Shown here: in pieces, positions 1 to 7,440 of the stretch
Layout of the letters: each line of letters begins with the position of its first letter
Position numbering within the stretch: position 1 is the first letter of the stretch
Source: an uncultured Collinsella sp.
Lineage (GTDB): Bacteria > Actinomycetota > Coriobacteriia > Coriobacteriales > Coriobacteriaceae
Assembly (NCBI GenBank): GCA_902491915.1
Contig: CABUJL010000011.1
Coordinates: 1 to 27,125, forward strand
Length of the DNA: 27,125 bases
Direction: 5' to 3'
Program-made: the position numbers and the translations under genes
The notes under the pieces: model-generated
Databases searched by the model: none
Seen by the model: only the letters and a program-made list of their open reading frames with translations
What the model was told of the DNA's origin: nothing

Positions 1-1
1 G

Positions 2-103
2 TTCAACTTTACCGTAGCTGTGCTCTTCCCCGCCGCGCAGGTCAGCGGCGGCGCGCCGCAGGTCCCGATGGGCCTGCTCACCCACCAGATCGCGCGGTTC
101 TAG
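2..103 (+). CDS. 3' end of an unidentified protein (5' truncated by window edge)
   Basis: An open frame enters from the left edge and ends at TAG 101-103, giving 33 residues that finish QVPMGLLTHQIARF. A strong hairpin with a T-run follows at 148-189, as expected for the end of a + strand transcription unit. The fragment is too short for me to name a family. The frame choice rests on plausible composition and the terminator; the other two forward frames read as arginine/proline-rich noise. Confidence 0.55.
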   Translation, partial: FNFTVAVLFPAAQVSGGAPQVPMGLLTHQIARF

Positions 104-147
104 CGAGACCAGACCGCCCGGCACAAAAATCGGCAGCCCAACAAACA

Positions 148-189
148 GGGGGCGGAGATGCAGCAGGTACATGCATCTCCGCCCCTTTT
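148..189 (+). terminator. Rho-independent terminator after the truncated + strand gene
   Basis: A GC-rich arm (GGGGCGGAGATGCA) pairs with TGCATCTCCGCCCC across a 9-base loop and runs straight into TTTT. It lies between the + strand gene ending at 103 and the convergent phosphatase ending at 233, so it may serve both directions; the T-run favours the + strand. Confidence 0.8.
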
Positions 190-232
190 GCGTCGAGAAG
201 TTATGCCGGCGACCCGTGCCGCCACGCTCGCG

Positions 233-868
233 TTATCCGCGCTGCGGACCCGCAGTAGCCACGAGCGGTTCAAGCCCCAGCTCGCGCGCATAGTCCTCCT
301 GCGTAAAGACTTCGACAAGTTCAAACGTATCGGCCGCATCGTCAAACGCAAAATGCAGCACTGAGCAGTTGCCCGGCACGCGTTCGCGCTCGTCTGCCGC
401 CGCGCCCCGCACGTGGTCCAAAAACTCCTTGATAGCCGAGCCATGGCTCACCGCGAGCACGCACTCGTGGTCCGGACGTCGCATAAGATCGGTCAACGTC
501 GCCGCCATGCGCTCGCGCACCTGCATCTGGCCCTCGCCGCCAAACTGGCGATAGAAGTCGCGCCACGGGCGCTTGGGCATGAGCATCACGCGCTCGGCCT
601 CAAAGTCGCCAAAGAACCACTCACGCAGGCCGTCCAGGCGCTCGTACGCCAAGCCCGGCCACAAGTTGGCGATAGTCTGCTCGGTGCGATGAAGCGTGGA
701 GGTGTAGGCATGATCGGGCTCAATGCCGCGCGCGCGTAAAAACATGCCGGCGCGCGCCGCCTGGTCGCAACCCAACTGCGTAAGCGGCGAGTCACTCCAC
801 CCCTGAATGATACGCTTAAGGTTGAATATCGTCTGTCCATGACGGACCAGATACAGATCTTTATTCAT
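233..868 (-). CDS. Histidine phosphatase family protein (phosphoglycerate mutase-like), copy 1
   Basis: A 211-residue cytoplasmic protein opening with LYLVRHGQT, the RHG motif holding the catalytic histidine that becomes phosphorylated. The second catalytic histidine is in AVSHGSA, and the acid/arginine motif in LREWFFGDFE. These define a branch-2 histidine phosphatase; the substrate cannot be read from sequence (small phosphorylated metabolites are usual). I chose the ATG at 868 because MNKDLYLVRHGQ puts the RHG motif at the family's usual distance from the N terminus; an upstream ATG at 892 would overlap the neighbour's 3' end. The gene follows a paralogue (886-1428) by 17 bases, so the two are probably co-transcribed. 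Identification of the fold is firm, the precise role is not. Confidence 0.9.
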   Translation of the reverse strand: MNKDLYLVRHGQTIFNLKRIIQGWSDSPLTQLGCDQAARAGMFLRARGIEPDHAYTSTLHRTEQTIANLWPGLAYERLDGLREWFFGDFEAERVMLMPKRPWRDFYRQFGGEGQMQVRERMAATLTDLMRRPDHECVLAVSHGSAIKEFLDHVRGAAADERERVPGNCSVLHFAFDDAADTFELVEVFTQEDYARELGLEPLVATAGPQRG

Positions 869-885
869 AGGGGTCCTTTCGTTCG

Positions 886-1428
886 TTACCAATCAAGGAG
901 CGAAAACGCCCCGTCGCAATAGCCAAAATGAAGCACGGTACCGTTGTCGGGTAGCTCCCCCTCGCCAGTCACATACTCAAGAAACTCCTGGCAGGCTGAG
1001 CCATGGGAAACCGCCAGCACGCAGTCGTGCTGCGGCCTGGCCATGATGCGGGACAGCGCCGCGACCATGCGCGACTGAAGCTGCACTTCCGACTCGCCGC
1101 CAAAGGCCACCGGATAATCGCCCCAGGGCTGCGGCGGCATCTCGCGATTTGATGTGCCCTCCAGCGAGCCAAAATGCCACTCACGCAGGTCATCGACCAG
1201 CTCAATGGAACGGCCCTCGCCAACGATAAGCTCGGCCGTATGCCGCGCCCGGCCCAACGGCGAGGAATACACATGGTCAAAGGCCACGCCGCGCGCCTCA
1301 AACGCCGCGCGCGTCGCCAGCGCCTGCTCGCGCCCGCGCGCCGTAAGCGGCGAATCGTGCCAGCCCTGCAAAATGCTCTGCACATTGAGCTCAGTCTGCC
1401 CATGCCGCACCAAATACAGATCTGCCAC
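886..1428 (-). CDS. Histidine phosphatase family protein, copy 2 (GTG start)
   Basis: A 180-residue paralogue of the downstream gene, with LYLVRHGQTELN at the N terminus, QGWHDSPLT, LREWHFGSLEG and AVSHGSA, so the catalytic set (RHG histidine, second histidine, acidic residue) is complete. I chose a GTG start at 1428: it directly precedes ADLYLVRHGQ, matches the start of copy 1 and has the purine-rich AGGGGAGGGT just upstream. The longer ATG-started frame to 1575 runs through a palindromic repeat (1446-1476) and is not credible. Copy 1 follows after 17 bases. The two proteins look like a tandem duplication that has diverged. Confidence 0.88.
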   Translation of the reverse strand: MADLYLVRHGQTELNVQSILQGWHDSPLTARGREQALATRAAFEARGVAFDHVYSSPLGRARHTAELIVGEGRSIELVDDLREWHFGSLEGTSNREMPPQPWGDYPVAFGGESEVQLQSRMVAALSRIMARPQHDCVLAVSHGSACQEFLEYVTGEGELPDNGTVLHFGYCDGAFSLLDW

Positions 1429-1445
1429 ACACCCTCCCCTCGTAC

Positions 1446-1476
1446 CACCACAAAGGGGACAGGAGCCTTTGTGGTG
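1446..1476. repeat. REP-like palindrome, CACCACAAAGG family (copy 1)
   Basis: CACCACAAAGG and CCTTTGTGGTG form an 11-base perfect inverted repeat around a GGGGACAGG-type core. The reverse complement matches the element at 14124-14158 with two mismatches over 31 bases. It sits in the gap between the nitroreductase and the phosphatase pair. Such short intergenic palindromes are typical products of REP-associated (Y1/TnpA-REP) transposases, but no transposase lies in this window. Confidence 0.8.
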
Positions 1477-1511
1477 ATTTTGCCGCCGGATTGCACCGCA
1501 ACGACGCACAA

Positions 1512-2183
1512 CTACAGCAGCACGTCGGCAAGCGGACGCTTGGGTACGTGGTGCACCCGCGCCTCGTCGCGCCAATAATTGATGGAGCCGTCGGGGTTGG
1601 AATCGATCGCATCGATCACCTGTGTCTCGGCCGGAACGCCAAACGCCATGATCAGCTTGAGCTCATACTTGTCGTTATCGAGCCCCATGGCATCGATCGC
1701 GTGGGGCGTAAAGGCCTTGAACATGCAGGCTGCCACCTCGGGCGTGGCGCTGCGGGCGGCGAGCATCATCGTCTGCGCGGCAATGCCCGTGTCGACCTCG
1801 GTAATGGGAGCGGCGGGCTTGCCCGGAACGGCGCGCTCGGCCAAAATCGCGATGTAGCCGGTCGGGCGCTCACCCTCGGCAGGACCCGGCCAATCCTTAA
1901 GCGCACCGGCCCACGCGAGCTCATCAAATACGCGCGCGCAATCCTCGGCATCGCTCACCACATGAAAACGAAGACGCTGAGCATTGGCACCACAGGGAGT
2001 CAGGTGAGCCAGCTCTGCCAGCTCGAGCAAAAACTCACGCGGCACGCGCATGGACTCGTCAAAACGGCGGCACGTACGGGCACGACGGACCAGCGCATCA
2101 AACGCTTCCAAGCCGAGCTTTTCGCAACCCTGCTCTGCCATCGATTCGACACTCGACGGCGCCTCGGGAACTGCTTCGTTCAT
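1512..2183 (-). CDS. Nitroreductase family protein
   Basis: A 223-residue protein of the FMN-dependent nitroreductase fold. RRARTCRRFDES near residues 32-43 is the classic N-terminal FMN-phosphate motif, followed by LAELAHLTPCGANAQRLRFHVV, where the asparagine/glutamine region normally contacts flavin. TEVDTGIAAQTMMLAA corresponds to the mid-domain helix, and the C-terminal part (YELKLIMAFGVP) to the closing strand. The physiological substrate is unknown. I chose ATG 2183 (MNEAVPEAPSS) with GGGGG upstream; ATG 2141 is an alternative. The upstream ATG at 2351 would add 56 residues of low plausibility crossing the regulatory region. A DtxR-type box candidate lies at 2212-2230, suggesting iron-dependent control. 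Confidence 0.88.
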   Translation of the reverse strand: MNEAVPEAPSSVESMAEQGCEKLGLEAFDALVRRARTCRRFDESMRVPREFLLELAELAHLTPCGANAQRLRFHVVSDAEDCARVFDELAWAGALKDWPGPAEGERPTGYIAILAERAVPGKPAAPITEVDTGIAAQTMMLAARSATPEVAACMFKAFTPHAIDAMGLDNDKYELKLIMAFGVPAETQVIDAIDSNPDGSINYWRDEARVHHVPKRPLADVLL

Positions 2184-2211
2184 AGGGACCCCCAATACAA
2201 GCCAATTGTCC

Positions 2212-2230
2212 TTAGGAAAATCTAACCTAA
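2212..2230. promoter_or_regulatory. Candidate DtxR/IdeR-type iron box
   Basis: The 19 bases TTAGGAAAATCTAACCTAA match the established DtxR/IdeR consensus TTAGGTTAGSCTAACCTAA at 15 of 19 positions, with both outer half-sites intact. It lies 28 bases upstream of the nitroreductase start, between that gene and the divergent hdeD-like gene. A DtxR-family regulator is encoded at 10830-11219. Binding is inferred only. Confidence 0.5.
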
Positions 2231-2418
2231 AACGTAGGCAATAACGAACAGGGCTGCAATGTTCTACACCTGTTGAATAGAAAATCGCAACGTGGGGAAC
2301 AACGGAAACAATTCGGGGCCTTTGGGTTACGTTTCGCCCTCTCCGACCCATACGCCAGCGCCTTTAGGCGATACTGGTTGTAACGATCAAGGCTTACGCC
2401 GCACGGAAAGGAGACATT

Positions 2419-3016
2419 ATGGGCATCTTTAAGAACGATGACCAAAAATCGAGCCAGTTTGGATTTGACGAGAAAAGCATGGCGGGCAAAGCCGTCAAGG
2501 CCGTGCGCTGGATTTACGCCATCACGGGCGTCTTAGCGCTCATTGCTGGTATCGCGCTGCTTTTTGCACCCGCCAAGTCCCTCGTCTTTTTGACGACTGT
2601 CCTGGGTTTTTACTTTGTAATCACTGCTGCCATCAGGCTGTTCACTGCCATTTTTGAGCCGCTGCTGCCCACCGGCTGGCGCGTGACGAGCATCATCTCC
2701 AACCTACTCATTATCTTGGGCGGCGCCATAATCCTGCGCAACCAGGCCTTCTCGACCGCGACGCTCACCACGATGGTGGTTATCGTGGCCGGCTTTGGCT
2801 GGATTGTCGAAGGTGTCATGTCCATTCTGGAGTCCGAGCTTTCGTCCAACCGCGCCCATCCTGAGCGGCGCACTCTCCATCATCGCCGGCATGTTCGTGT
2901 TTATCTATCCGCTGTGGTCGGCCAAGATGCTCGTCATCTTTAGCGGCGCCGCACTGCTGGTGTTTGGCGTAACGCTGATTGTTCGTGCTACTCAATTTGG
3001 CAAACTGGTGCACTAG
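2419..3016 (+). pseudogene. HdeD-family (DUF308) membrane protein, frameshifted
   Basis: The first frame (from ATG 2419, with AAAGGAGA just upstream) encodes several hydrophobic segments such as WIYAITGVLALIAGIALLF and a repeated two-helix pattern typical of HdeD/DUF308 inner-membrane proteins, linked elsewhere to acid stress. Around 2850-2862 the membrane pattern jumps to the +1 frame: AILSGALSIIAGMFVF-like sequence continues there as PILSGALSIIAGMFVF and finishes at TAG 3016. The original frame instead runs into arginine/histidine-rich junk and stops at 2943. Joined, the product would be about 198 residues, the usual size. The stop at 3016 abuts the ATG of the next gene, so the second half is clearly part of the old gene. 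Either a real indel or a sequence error. Confidence 0.8.
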
Positions 3017-3499
3017 ATGCCACGAACGCTCTTTATTGATGCAGACGCCTGCCCGGTCACGCGCGAGTCGATTGACTGCGCGCGGCGGGCGGGCGTCGCC
3101 GTTGTTATCGCCGGCAACAGCACGCAAAACCTAGAACGGCACATTCGCCGCGACGACCCGCGCGATGCTGAGCACGCGCGACGCGGATTTTGGGTCACGA
3201 CGCTCGATGTGAGCGTTGGCGCCGACAGCGCCGACTTTGCCATTGTCGAACGCCTGCAGGCGGGCGACGTAGTCGTGACGCAGGACATTGGCTTGGCGAG
3301 CATGGTGCTCGGGCGCGATGCCGCCGCCATCGGCGTGCGCGGGCGCGTCTACGATAAGGCGACCATCGACATGCAACTGTTTATTCGCCACGAGGAAAAG
3401 AAGGTGCGCCGCGCCGGCGGTCGCACTCGCGGTCCGGCGGCATTTACCAGCGAAGACCGGGCCCGCTTTAAGCGCAACCTCACCGAGCTGCTGCGCTAA
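3017..3499 (+). CDS. YaiI/YqxD family protein (DUF188, PIN-like fold)
   Basis: A 160-residue protein starting LFIDADACPVTRE, the signature of the YaiI/YqxD (UPF0178) family. Further family features are the TTLDVSVGADSADFAI stretch, DVVVTQDIGLASMVL and the C-terminal FTSEDRARFKRNL. The acidic residues of DADACP and of VTQD resemble the metal site of PIN-like nucleases, but the biochemical role of the family is unsettled. The ATG immediately follows the TAG of the hdeD-like gene, implying co-transcription and translational coupling. A clear terminator at 3504-3546 ends the unit. Length is normal for the family. Confidence 0.93.
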   Translation: MPRTLFIDADACPVTRESIDCARRAGVAVVIAGNSTQNLERHIRRDDPRDAEHARRGFWVTTLDVSVGADSADFAIVERLQAGDVVVTQDIGLASMVLGRDAAAIGVRGRVYDKATIDMQLFIRHEEKKVRRAGGRTRGPAAFTSEDRARFKRNLTELLR

Positions 3500-3503
3500 C
3501 CAA

Positions 3504-3546
3504 GGTAGATTTTCGGGACATGCCCGGAAATCTACCTTTTTGTTTT
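3504..3546 (+). terminator. Rho-independent terminator after the yaiI-like gene
   Basis: GGTAGATTTTCGGG pairs with CCCGGAAATCTACC around a short ACATG loop and is followed by TTTTTGTTTT. It starts five bases after the stop codon. Confidence 0.92.
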
Positions 3547-3580
3547 GAGCGGTGTGAGCGCTCGGAATCCATGGCTCAAC

Positions 3581-3656
3581 AAAAAACGGGCTTCAAAATG
3601 CCATGCGTCGCCGCATTGCGCAGGCGCCGAGCATGGCTATTTGAAGCCCATTTTTT
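3581..3656 (-). terminator. Bidirectional-looking terminator, mainly for the metal exporter
   Basis: GGGCTTCAAA at 3588 pairs with TTTGAAGCCC ending 3649, with an inner GCCATGC/GCATGGC stem. On the minus strand the hairpin is followed by the T-run complementary to AAAAAA at 3581-3586; on the + strand by TTTTTT at 3650-3656. It lies just downstream of the minus-strand exporter stop at 3665. Confidence 0.85.
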
Positions 3657-3664
3657 AGGCCTAC

Positions 3665-4747
3665 TTAGAGGCCGAAGGCGGATAGGATAAGGCCCCAGCC
3701 GGCGCCGATGACGTACATCATGACCAGGAACACGGCGTTTTCACGAGCGCTGCGGTTGGTGCGGAACAGGACAAGATAGCCCACGCCGGCGGAAATGAGC
3801 GTGCCGGCGAGCATCGGCGCCAGCTGTAGCGCGCCCTCCAGGTACAGCTGCGTAATGACCACGCTGGCCGAGCAGTTGGGGATCAGGCCGACGAGTGCCG
3901 AGCCCAAGACGGCGAGCGTCTCGTTGCCACGCAGGAACTGCTCGATCGCGGACTCTCCGAAGGTCTCGAGCACGGCAACTAGAATCAGCGTCACCAGGAA
4001 AATAAAAACCGAAACCTGCACGGTGTGCGAGATCGCGCTGCGGATAATCGACAGGACGGGCGCGCCCTCGTGGGAGTGGCTGTGGTCGTGGTGGCGCTCG
4101 TGCTCGTCCGCGTGACCATGATCGTGGCTGTGGTCGTGCCCGTGCTCGTCCTCATCCTCGTCACAGCCGCAATGATCGCGTTCGCACAGCTCGTGGATGT
4201 GATCAGCACTTACTCCCGCCTCGGCCACTTCATCAATGATGTCGCCCCCGGTATGGTCGTCGTGCGCGCAGTTCACATGAGCCGGATTGGCAGCGGTCCC
4301 CAGCACGGTACGGCGAATCGCCGCATGCGCGCGGGCATTACGACGAAGGCCGCGGATAGCCGCATCCACGATAAAGCCCGTGACCAGCGCGATCAGCGCC
4401 TTCGAGGCGAGCAACATCGCCATGGTCTGCACGGGTACCTGCTCGGCGAGCAACAACGGCAGCATCTCGTCGGAGGTCGAGAGAAACACCGCCACCAAGG
4501 TGCCCAGCGTCACGACGCGACCGGCGTACAGTGTGGCCGCCATTGCCGAAAAGCCGCACTGCGGCACCATGCCCAGCAACGAGCCAACCACGGGACCCGC
4601 GGCGCCGGCGCGCTTGATGGCCCCGTTAACGCGGTCGCCCGCGACGTGCTCCAAGGTCTCGAGGGCCAGATACGTCACCAACAAAAACGGCACCAGCGAC
4701 AGCGTGTCCTTGCCGGCGTCGAACATAATATCAATCAGCAAATCCAT
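3665..4747 (-). CDS. Putative metal exporter with histidine-rich loop (ArsP_2 / putative manganese transporter family)
   Basis: A 360-residue polytopic membrane protein. The N-terminal half (residues 1-135) has about four helices with MVPQCGFSAMAATLYAG; the C-terminal half (about 232-360) repeats the pattern as LIPNCSASVVITQLYLEG, giving the two-repeat layout of the ArsP_2 family, often annotated as putative manganese or arsenic efflux proteins. Between the halves lies a cytoplasmic-looking loop (about 157-228) packed with His, Asp, Glu and Cys (e.g. EHGHDHSHDHGHADEH), a probable metal-binding segment. Cys64 and a counterpart in the second repeat could line the path. A promoter and palindromic operator lie upstream (4792-4838). 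A divalent metal substrate is inferred from the loop; manganese or zinc cannot be told apart from sequence. Confidence 0.82.
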   Translation of the reverse strand: MDLLIDIMFDAGKDTLSLVPFLLVTYLALETLEHVAGDRVNGAIKRAGAAGPVVGSLLGMVPQCGFSAMAATLYAGRVVTLGTLVAVFLSTSDEMLPLLLAEQVPVQTMAMLLASKALIALVTGFIVDAAIRGLRRNARAHAAIRRTVLGTAANPAHVNCAHDDHTGGDIIDEVAEAGVSADHIHELCERDHCGCDEDEDEHGHDHSHDHGHADEHERHHDHSHSHEGAPVLSIIRSAISHTVQVSVFIFLVTLILVAVLETFGESAIEQFLRGNETLAVLGSALVGLIPNCSASVVITQLYLEGALQLAPMLAGTLISAGVGYLVLFRTNRSARENAVFLVMMYVIGAGWGLILSAFGL

Positions 4748-4791
4748 GAAGGATGGAACCTTTCGTGTCTTTCGGCAGCATTGTAAAAGTC

Positions 4792-4827
4792 CTAGCGGTC
4801 AACTAGGGTATTGTAGTTGACCTAGGC
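4792..4827. promoter_or_regulatory. Palindromic operator over the exporter promoter
   Basis: GGTCAACTA (4798-4806) and TAGTTGACC (4815-4823) form a perfect 9-base inverted repeat with an 8-base spacer, extended outward by CCTAG and TAGG with a two-base offset. It covers the -10 element and part of the spacer of the minus-strand promoter at 4811-4838, the position of a repressor site. The half-site resembles those upstream of the DtxR-family gene (AGTTAGCC), suggesting the same regulator. Confidence 0.65.
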
Positions 4828-4838
4828 GTGGTGCCAAT
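4811..4838 (-). promoter_or_regulatory. Sigma-70-type promoter of the metal exporter
   Basis: On the minus strand, TTGGCA (4833-4838) and TACAAT (4811-4816) are separated by 16 bases, close to consensus TTGACA/TATAAT. The transcript would start some 55 bases before the ATG at 4747. The palindromic operator overlaps the -10. Confidence 0.6.
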
Positions 4839-4919
4839 AGTTGCCCATGGTAAACTATCATCTCGCCATAACTCAATGCCACCGAGCCGCGCGACGCGGC
4901 CCGTCCAAGGAGCAGTTAT

Positions 4920-5888
4920 ATGAACGTTTCACAAGCACTCGAATACGAGCGCCAGCCGTTTATTCCCATGTTTATCTATGGCGATCACGGCGCCATGGAG
5001 TCCGAGCGCCAGAAGGGCGAGGAGGCCCTTAAGGTGCTCGAGACCGAGTACTTTACCGCCGAGGGCGACCCCGGCTTCGACTTTGCAACCGTGCGTGACC
5101 TGGCCGACCGCAACCGCGACCTGTGCGACCAGATCGGCGAGGCGCGTCTACGCAACGTAACGCCCGCGACGCTTTCGCGCGGCCTGTCCGACGCCGACAC
5201 CTGTGCCGCCATCGGCAAGATGCAAAAGCGCACCGCCGCGTCCGTTATGCGCGAAATCCGCGGCGACCGCGACGCGCTCGGCGTGGCCTACGCCCGCAAG
5301 CCCATCCAGGGCACCGTGCTCGGTATCGACATCGAGACCACCGGCCGTGCACCCGAGCGCGGTTATATCATCAATGTGGGTTGGGAAATCATGGAGCTCA
5401 CCAGCGACGCCGTCCCGCACGACGCCGAGGCGCACTACTGCGGTCTGCCTGACATCTACCGCGGCGAGGATGTGCCGTTGTCGAATATCCACCACATCAC
5501 CTGGGACGACATCGACGGCAAAAAGCCGTTCCGCGAGAACAAGGAACTGCAGAAGCAGCTGCTCAAGCTTATGAAGAAGTACCCGTACATGGCGCACAAC
5601 GCCGCCTTTGAGGACAGCTGGTTCAAGATCCACCTGGACGGTTACGCCGAGGCACGCCGCGCCGGCAAGATCATCGTCATCGACTCGCGCCAGATCTGCC
5701 GCAGCCTGGATGCCGACGTCCGCTCGCTCCCCCGCGAATCCGCCCCCGCCGCGCTCGAGAACTGGGCGCGCCGCCGTGGAACCCTCGCCGCCGACGCCAA
5801 CGAGCAGCATCTGGGCCTGGACGACACCGACCTCATGCTCCGCACCGTCCAAGCCGAGTTCAACCTCAAGAACCTATTCGCCAAGTAG
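4920..5888 (+). CDS. DnaQ-fold (DEDDh) 3'-5' exonuclease domain protein
   Basis: A 322-residue protein with a C-terminal DEDDh exonuclease domain. Exo I is GIDIETTG (Asp137, Glu139), Exo II is MAHNAAFEDSWF (His226, Asn227, Asp232), and Exo III is EQHLGLDDTD (His297, Asp302), so all four metal ligands plus the catalytic histidine are present. The first 130 residues, largely helical and charged, resemble nothing I can name. It probably degrades single-stranded DNA or RNA ends, in proofreading, repair or RNA turnover; DNA polymerase III epsilon proper is unlikely given the N-terminal extension. ATG 4920 is supported by AAGGAG at 4907-4912. It is transcribed divergently from the metal exporter and stands alone. 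Confidence 0.88.
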   Translation: MNVSQALEYERQPFIPMFIYGDHGAMESERQKGEEALKVLETEYFTAEGDPGFDFATVRDLADRNRDLCDQIGEARLRNVTPATLSRGLSDADTCAAIGKMQKRTAASVMREIRGDRDALGVAYARKPIQGTVLGIDIETTGRAPERGYIINVGWEIMELTSDAVPHDAEAHYCGLPDIYRGEDVPLSNIHHITWDDIDGKKPFRENKELQKQLLKLMKKYPYMAHNAAFEDSWFKIHLDGYAEARRAGKIIVIDSRQICRSLDADVRSLPRESAPAALENWARRRGTLAADANEQHLGLDDTDLMLRTVQAEFNLKNLFAK

Positions 5889-6239
5889 AAACGCCTGCGA
5901 CAAACCCCGGCGTAGATCACGAGCGGTCTCGCAGCGGGAAACCCCGCAGTGGGGCCGCCCTACGTTCCACAGATAGATTTGCCATCACAAATTCTGAACA
6001 CTCATTGCGAACGATTTCGGCCAATTCCCGACACGTAATTCGTTGTCGGATGGTGATGCATCGATATCAAATGTGCGGCAATTGAGTATTTATATGCTAT
6101 AGCTAAGCTGCGAAAACTTTTATTTAGGGCATACCAACTCATAATTGCGTCAAGCTTTTGGACAGCATTTGGTTAGACCTCTAAAACGGCTTTTCCACTC
6201 AGCGCCGTCAACACGGCATTAGCTGACACGATATATATC
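5889..6239. other. 351 bp intergenic region
   Basis: No gene seen. The first part holds a modest hairpin (GCGGG 5934-5938 with CCCGC 5943-5947) that may mark the end of the exonuclease transcript, without a T-run. From about 5980 the sequence becomes visibly AT-richer, with TATTTATATGCTATAG near 6090. CCGACA/TGTCGG form a small stem near 6028-6050. Immediately before the next ATG is the 10-base palindrome GATATATATC (6229-6238), where a ribosome binding site would normally be. Confidence 0.5.
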
Positions 6240-7430
6240 ATGAGTATCGTATTGTCACATACCACTGCAAAAGCGGTCTACCAGGCCGCGCATTCGGTGT
6301 CTGCGAAAGGCATCGAGTCCTGTAGCCCTGCCGCGATTTACGGATCATGTCCCACCGGAACGTTCCTTGACGCAGCCGCAGAATGGCTCACCAAACATGA
6401 TGTTTCCCTCGACACAAATGATTCCCTCGAGGTGATGGTGTTTGATCGCAGGAATGCGCGCTATGCAATGAACTGTCAATGCCACGTTTCTTCAAAACGA
6501 TTCTCGAACTCACGCTTTATAGAGCTCAAAGATGGCATCTTCATTGTTGGCGTTGAGCTTTGCGCACTTCAGGCCGCCACCTATCTTTCTTTTCGCGAAC
6601 TAGTGGAGTACTACTTTGAACTGTGCGGCGCTTATTCCCTTGGAACCGACTCTTCCACCTCCTATACCGAGCGTTTCGCGCTCACCTCGACCGAGAGGTT
6701 AAAGCAGTTCTTTAATTCCATTACCAGATGCGACGGTCTGGCCCTTGCCCGAAAGGCGATCCAATGTGTGCGCGACGGATGCCGGTCTCCTATGGAAACA
6801 GCCTTTGTCATGATGTTAACGCTGCCCAAAAGCGAAGGAGGGCTTGGTATTAAGGGAATTGAGACCGATTACGAGGTGCAGGTCACCACTGCCGCAAAGA
6901 ATCTCACGAGACGCAAAAAGTTCTTTATGGATGCGTATCTAAAGAAATCTCGCACAGACATTGAATACAACGGTTTTTATCATGACGCGGAAGAAGACCG
7001 CGCCATCGATGAGGAGCGCAAGAATGCACTTGCGTCCATGGGGTACGGAATCATCACCGTCAGCCGTTATTCCTTTATGCATGCCAGCTCTTTTGTTAGG
7101 GTCATGGAAGCAATCCAGCGGAAAGAGGGCGTACGCCCCTCGCGTCTGCCAAAAGACTTTCAAATCATGCAAGAGGACCTGAGACAGTTTGTGCTCAGAA
7201 GGTTTATAGAAGAGAAAAAGCGAATTCAGAAGCAGCTTCGCCAGGATTCCGAAGAGCGTCAACGAATCGACCTCGAAAAAGCAACGCTCGAAGGCATCAC
7301 GCTGGATGACCCGACAATTAATGAAGTTCCGGCAATCGATGACATGCAGACTGTCGAATCCGACAGCCCATCATTTGCCCAAACAAGCAGCCTCGCGCCC
7401 GAGGGCAGGGTCTTCGGGGCCGGAGACTAG
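6240..7430 (+). CDS. AbiEi-like / DUF559-like endonuclease-fold protein (orphan)
   Basis: A 396-residue protein I place by motif only. The N-terminal part starts LSHTTA and continues to GVELCALQAATYLSFRELVEYYFELCG (written in pieces: GVELCALQAATYLS, then FRELVEYYFELCG), resembling AbiEi-type antitoxin/regulator domains. The second half looks like a Vsr/DUF559 endonuclease core: Glu186 in SPMETAF, Asp231 in FFMDAYL and Glu242 in DIEYNGFYH form an E-D-E set, followed by AIDEERKNALASMGYGIITVS, matching the R..D..R..L...G pattern. A charged coiled-coil-like stretch (about 305-350) and a low-complexity tail follow. No Shine-Dalgarno is seen; GATATATATC abuts the ATG. No AbiEii-type toxin is adjacent. 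Composition is less GC-rich than neighbours, and a ~250 bp inverted-repeat element follows at 7441. A defence role is inference. Confidence 0.6.
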   Translation: MSIVLSHTTAKAVYQAAHSVSAKGIESCSPAAIYGSCPTGTFLDAAAEWLTKHDVSLDTNDSLEVMVFDRRNARYAMNCQCHVSSKRFSNSRFIELKDGIFIVGVELCALQAATYLSFRELVEYYFELCGAYSLGTDSSTSYTERFALTSTERLKQFFNSITRCDGLALARKAIQCVRDGCRSPMETAFVMMLTLPKSEGGLGIKGIETDYEVQVTTAAKNLTRRKKFFMDAYLKKSRTDIEYNGFYHDAEEDRAIDEERKNALASMGYGIITVSRYSFMHASSFVRVMEAIQRKEGVRPSRLPKDFQIMQEDLRQFVLRRFIEEKKRIQKQLRQDSEERQRIDLEKATLEGITLDDPTINEVPAIDDMQTVESDSPSFAQTSSLAPEGRVFGAGD

Positions 7431-7440
7431 GCCGGCTAAC

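Noticed and set aside
4748..4919. Possible manganese (yybP-ykoY) riboswitch before the exporter
   Set aside because: The leader is short and lacks the conserved multi-stem core; a protein operator explains the palindrome better.
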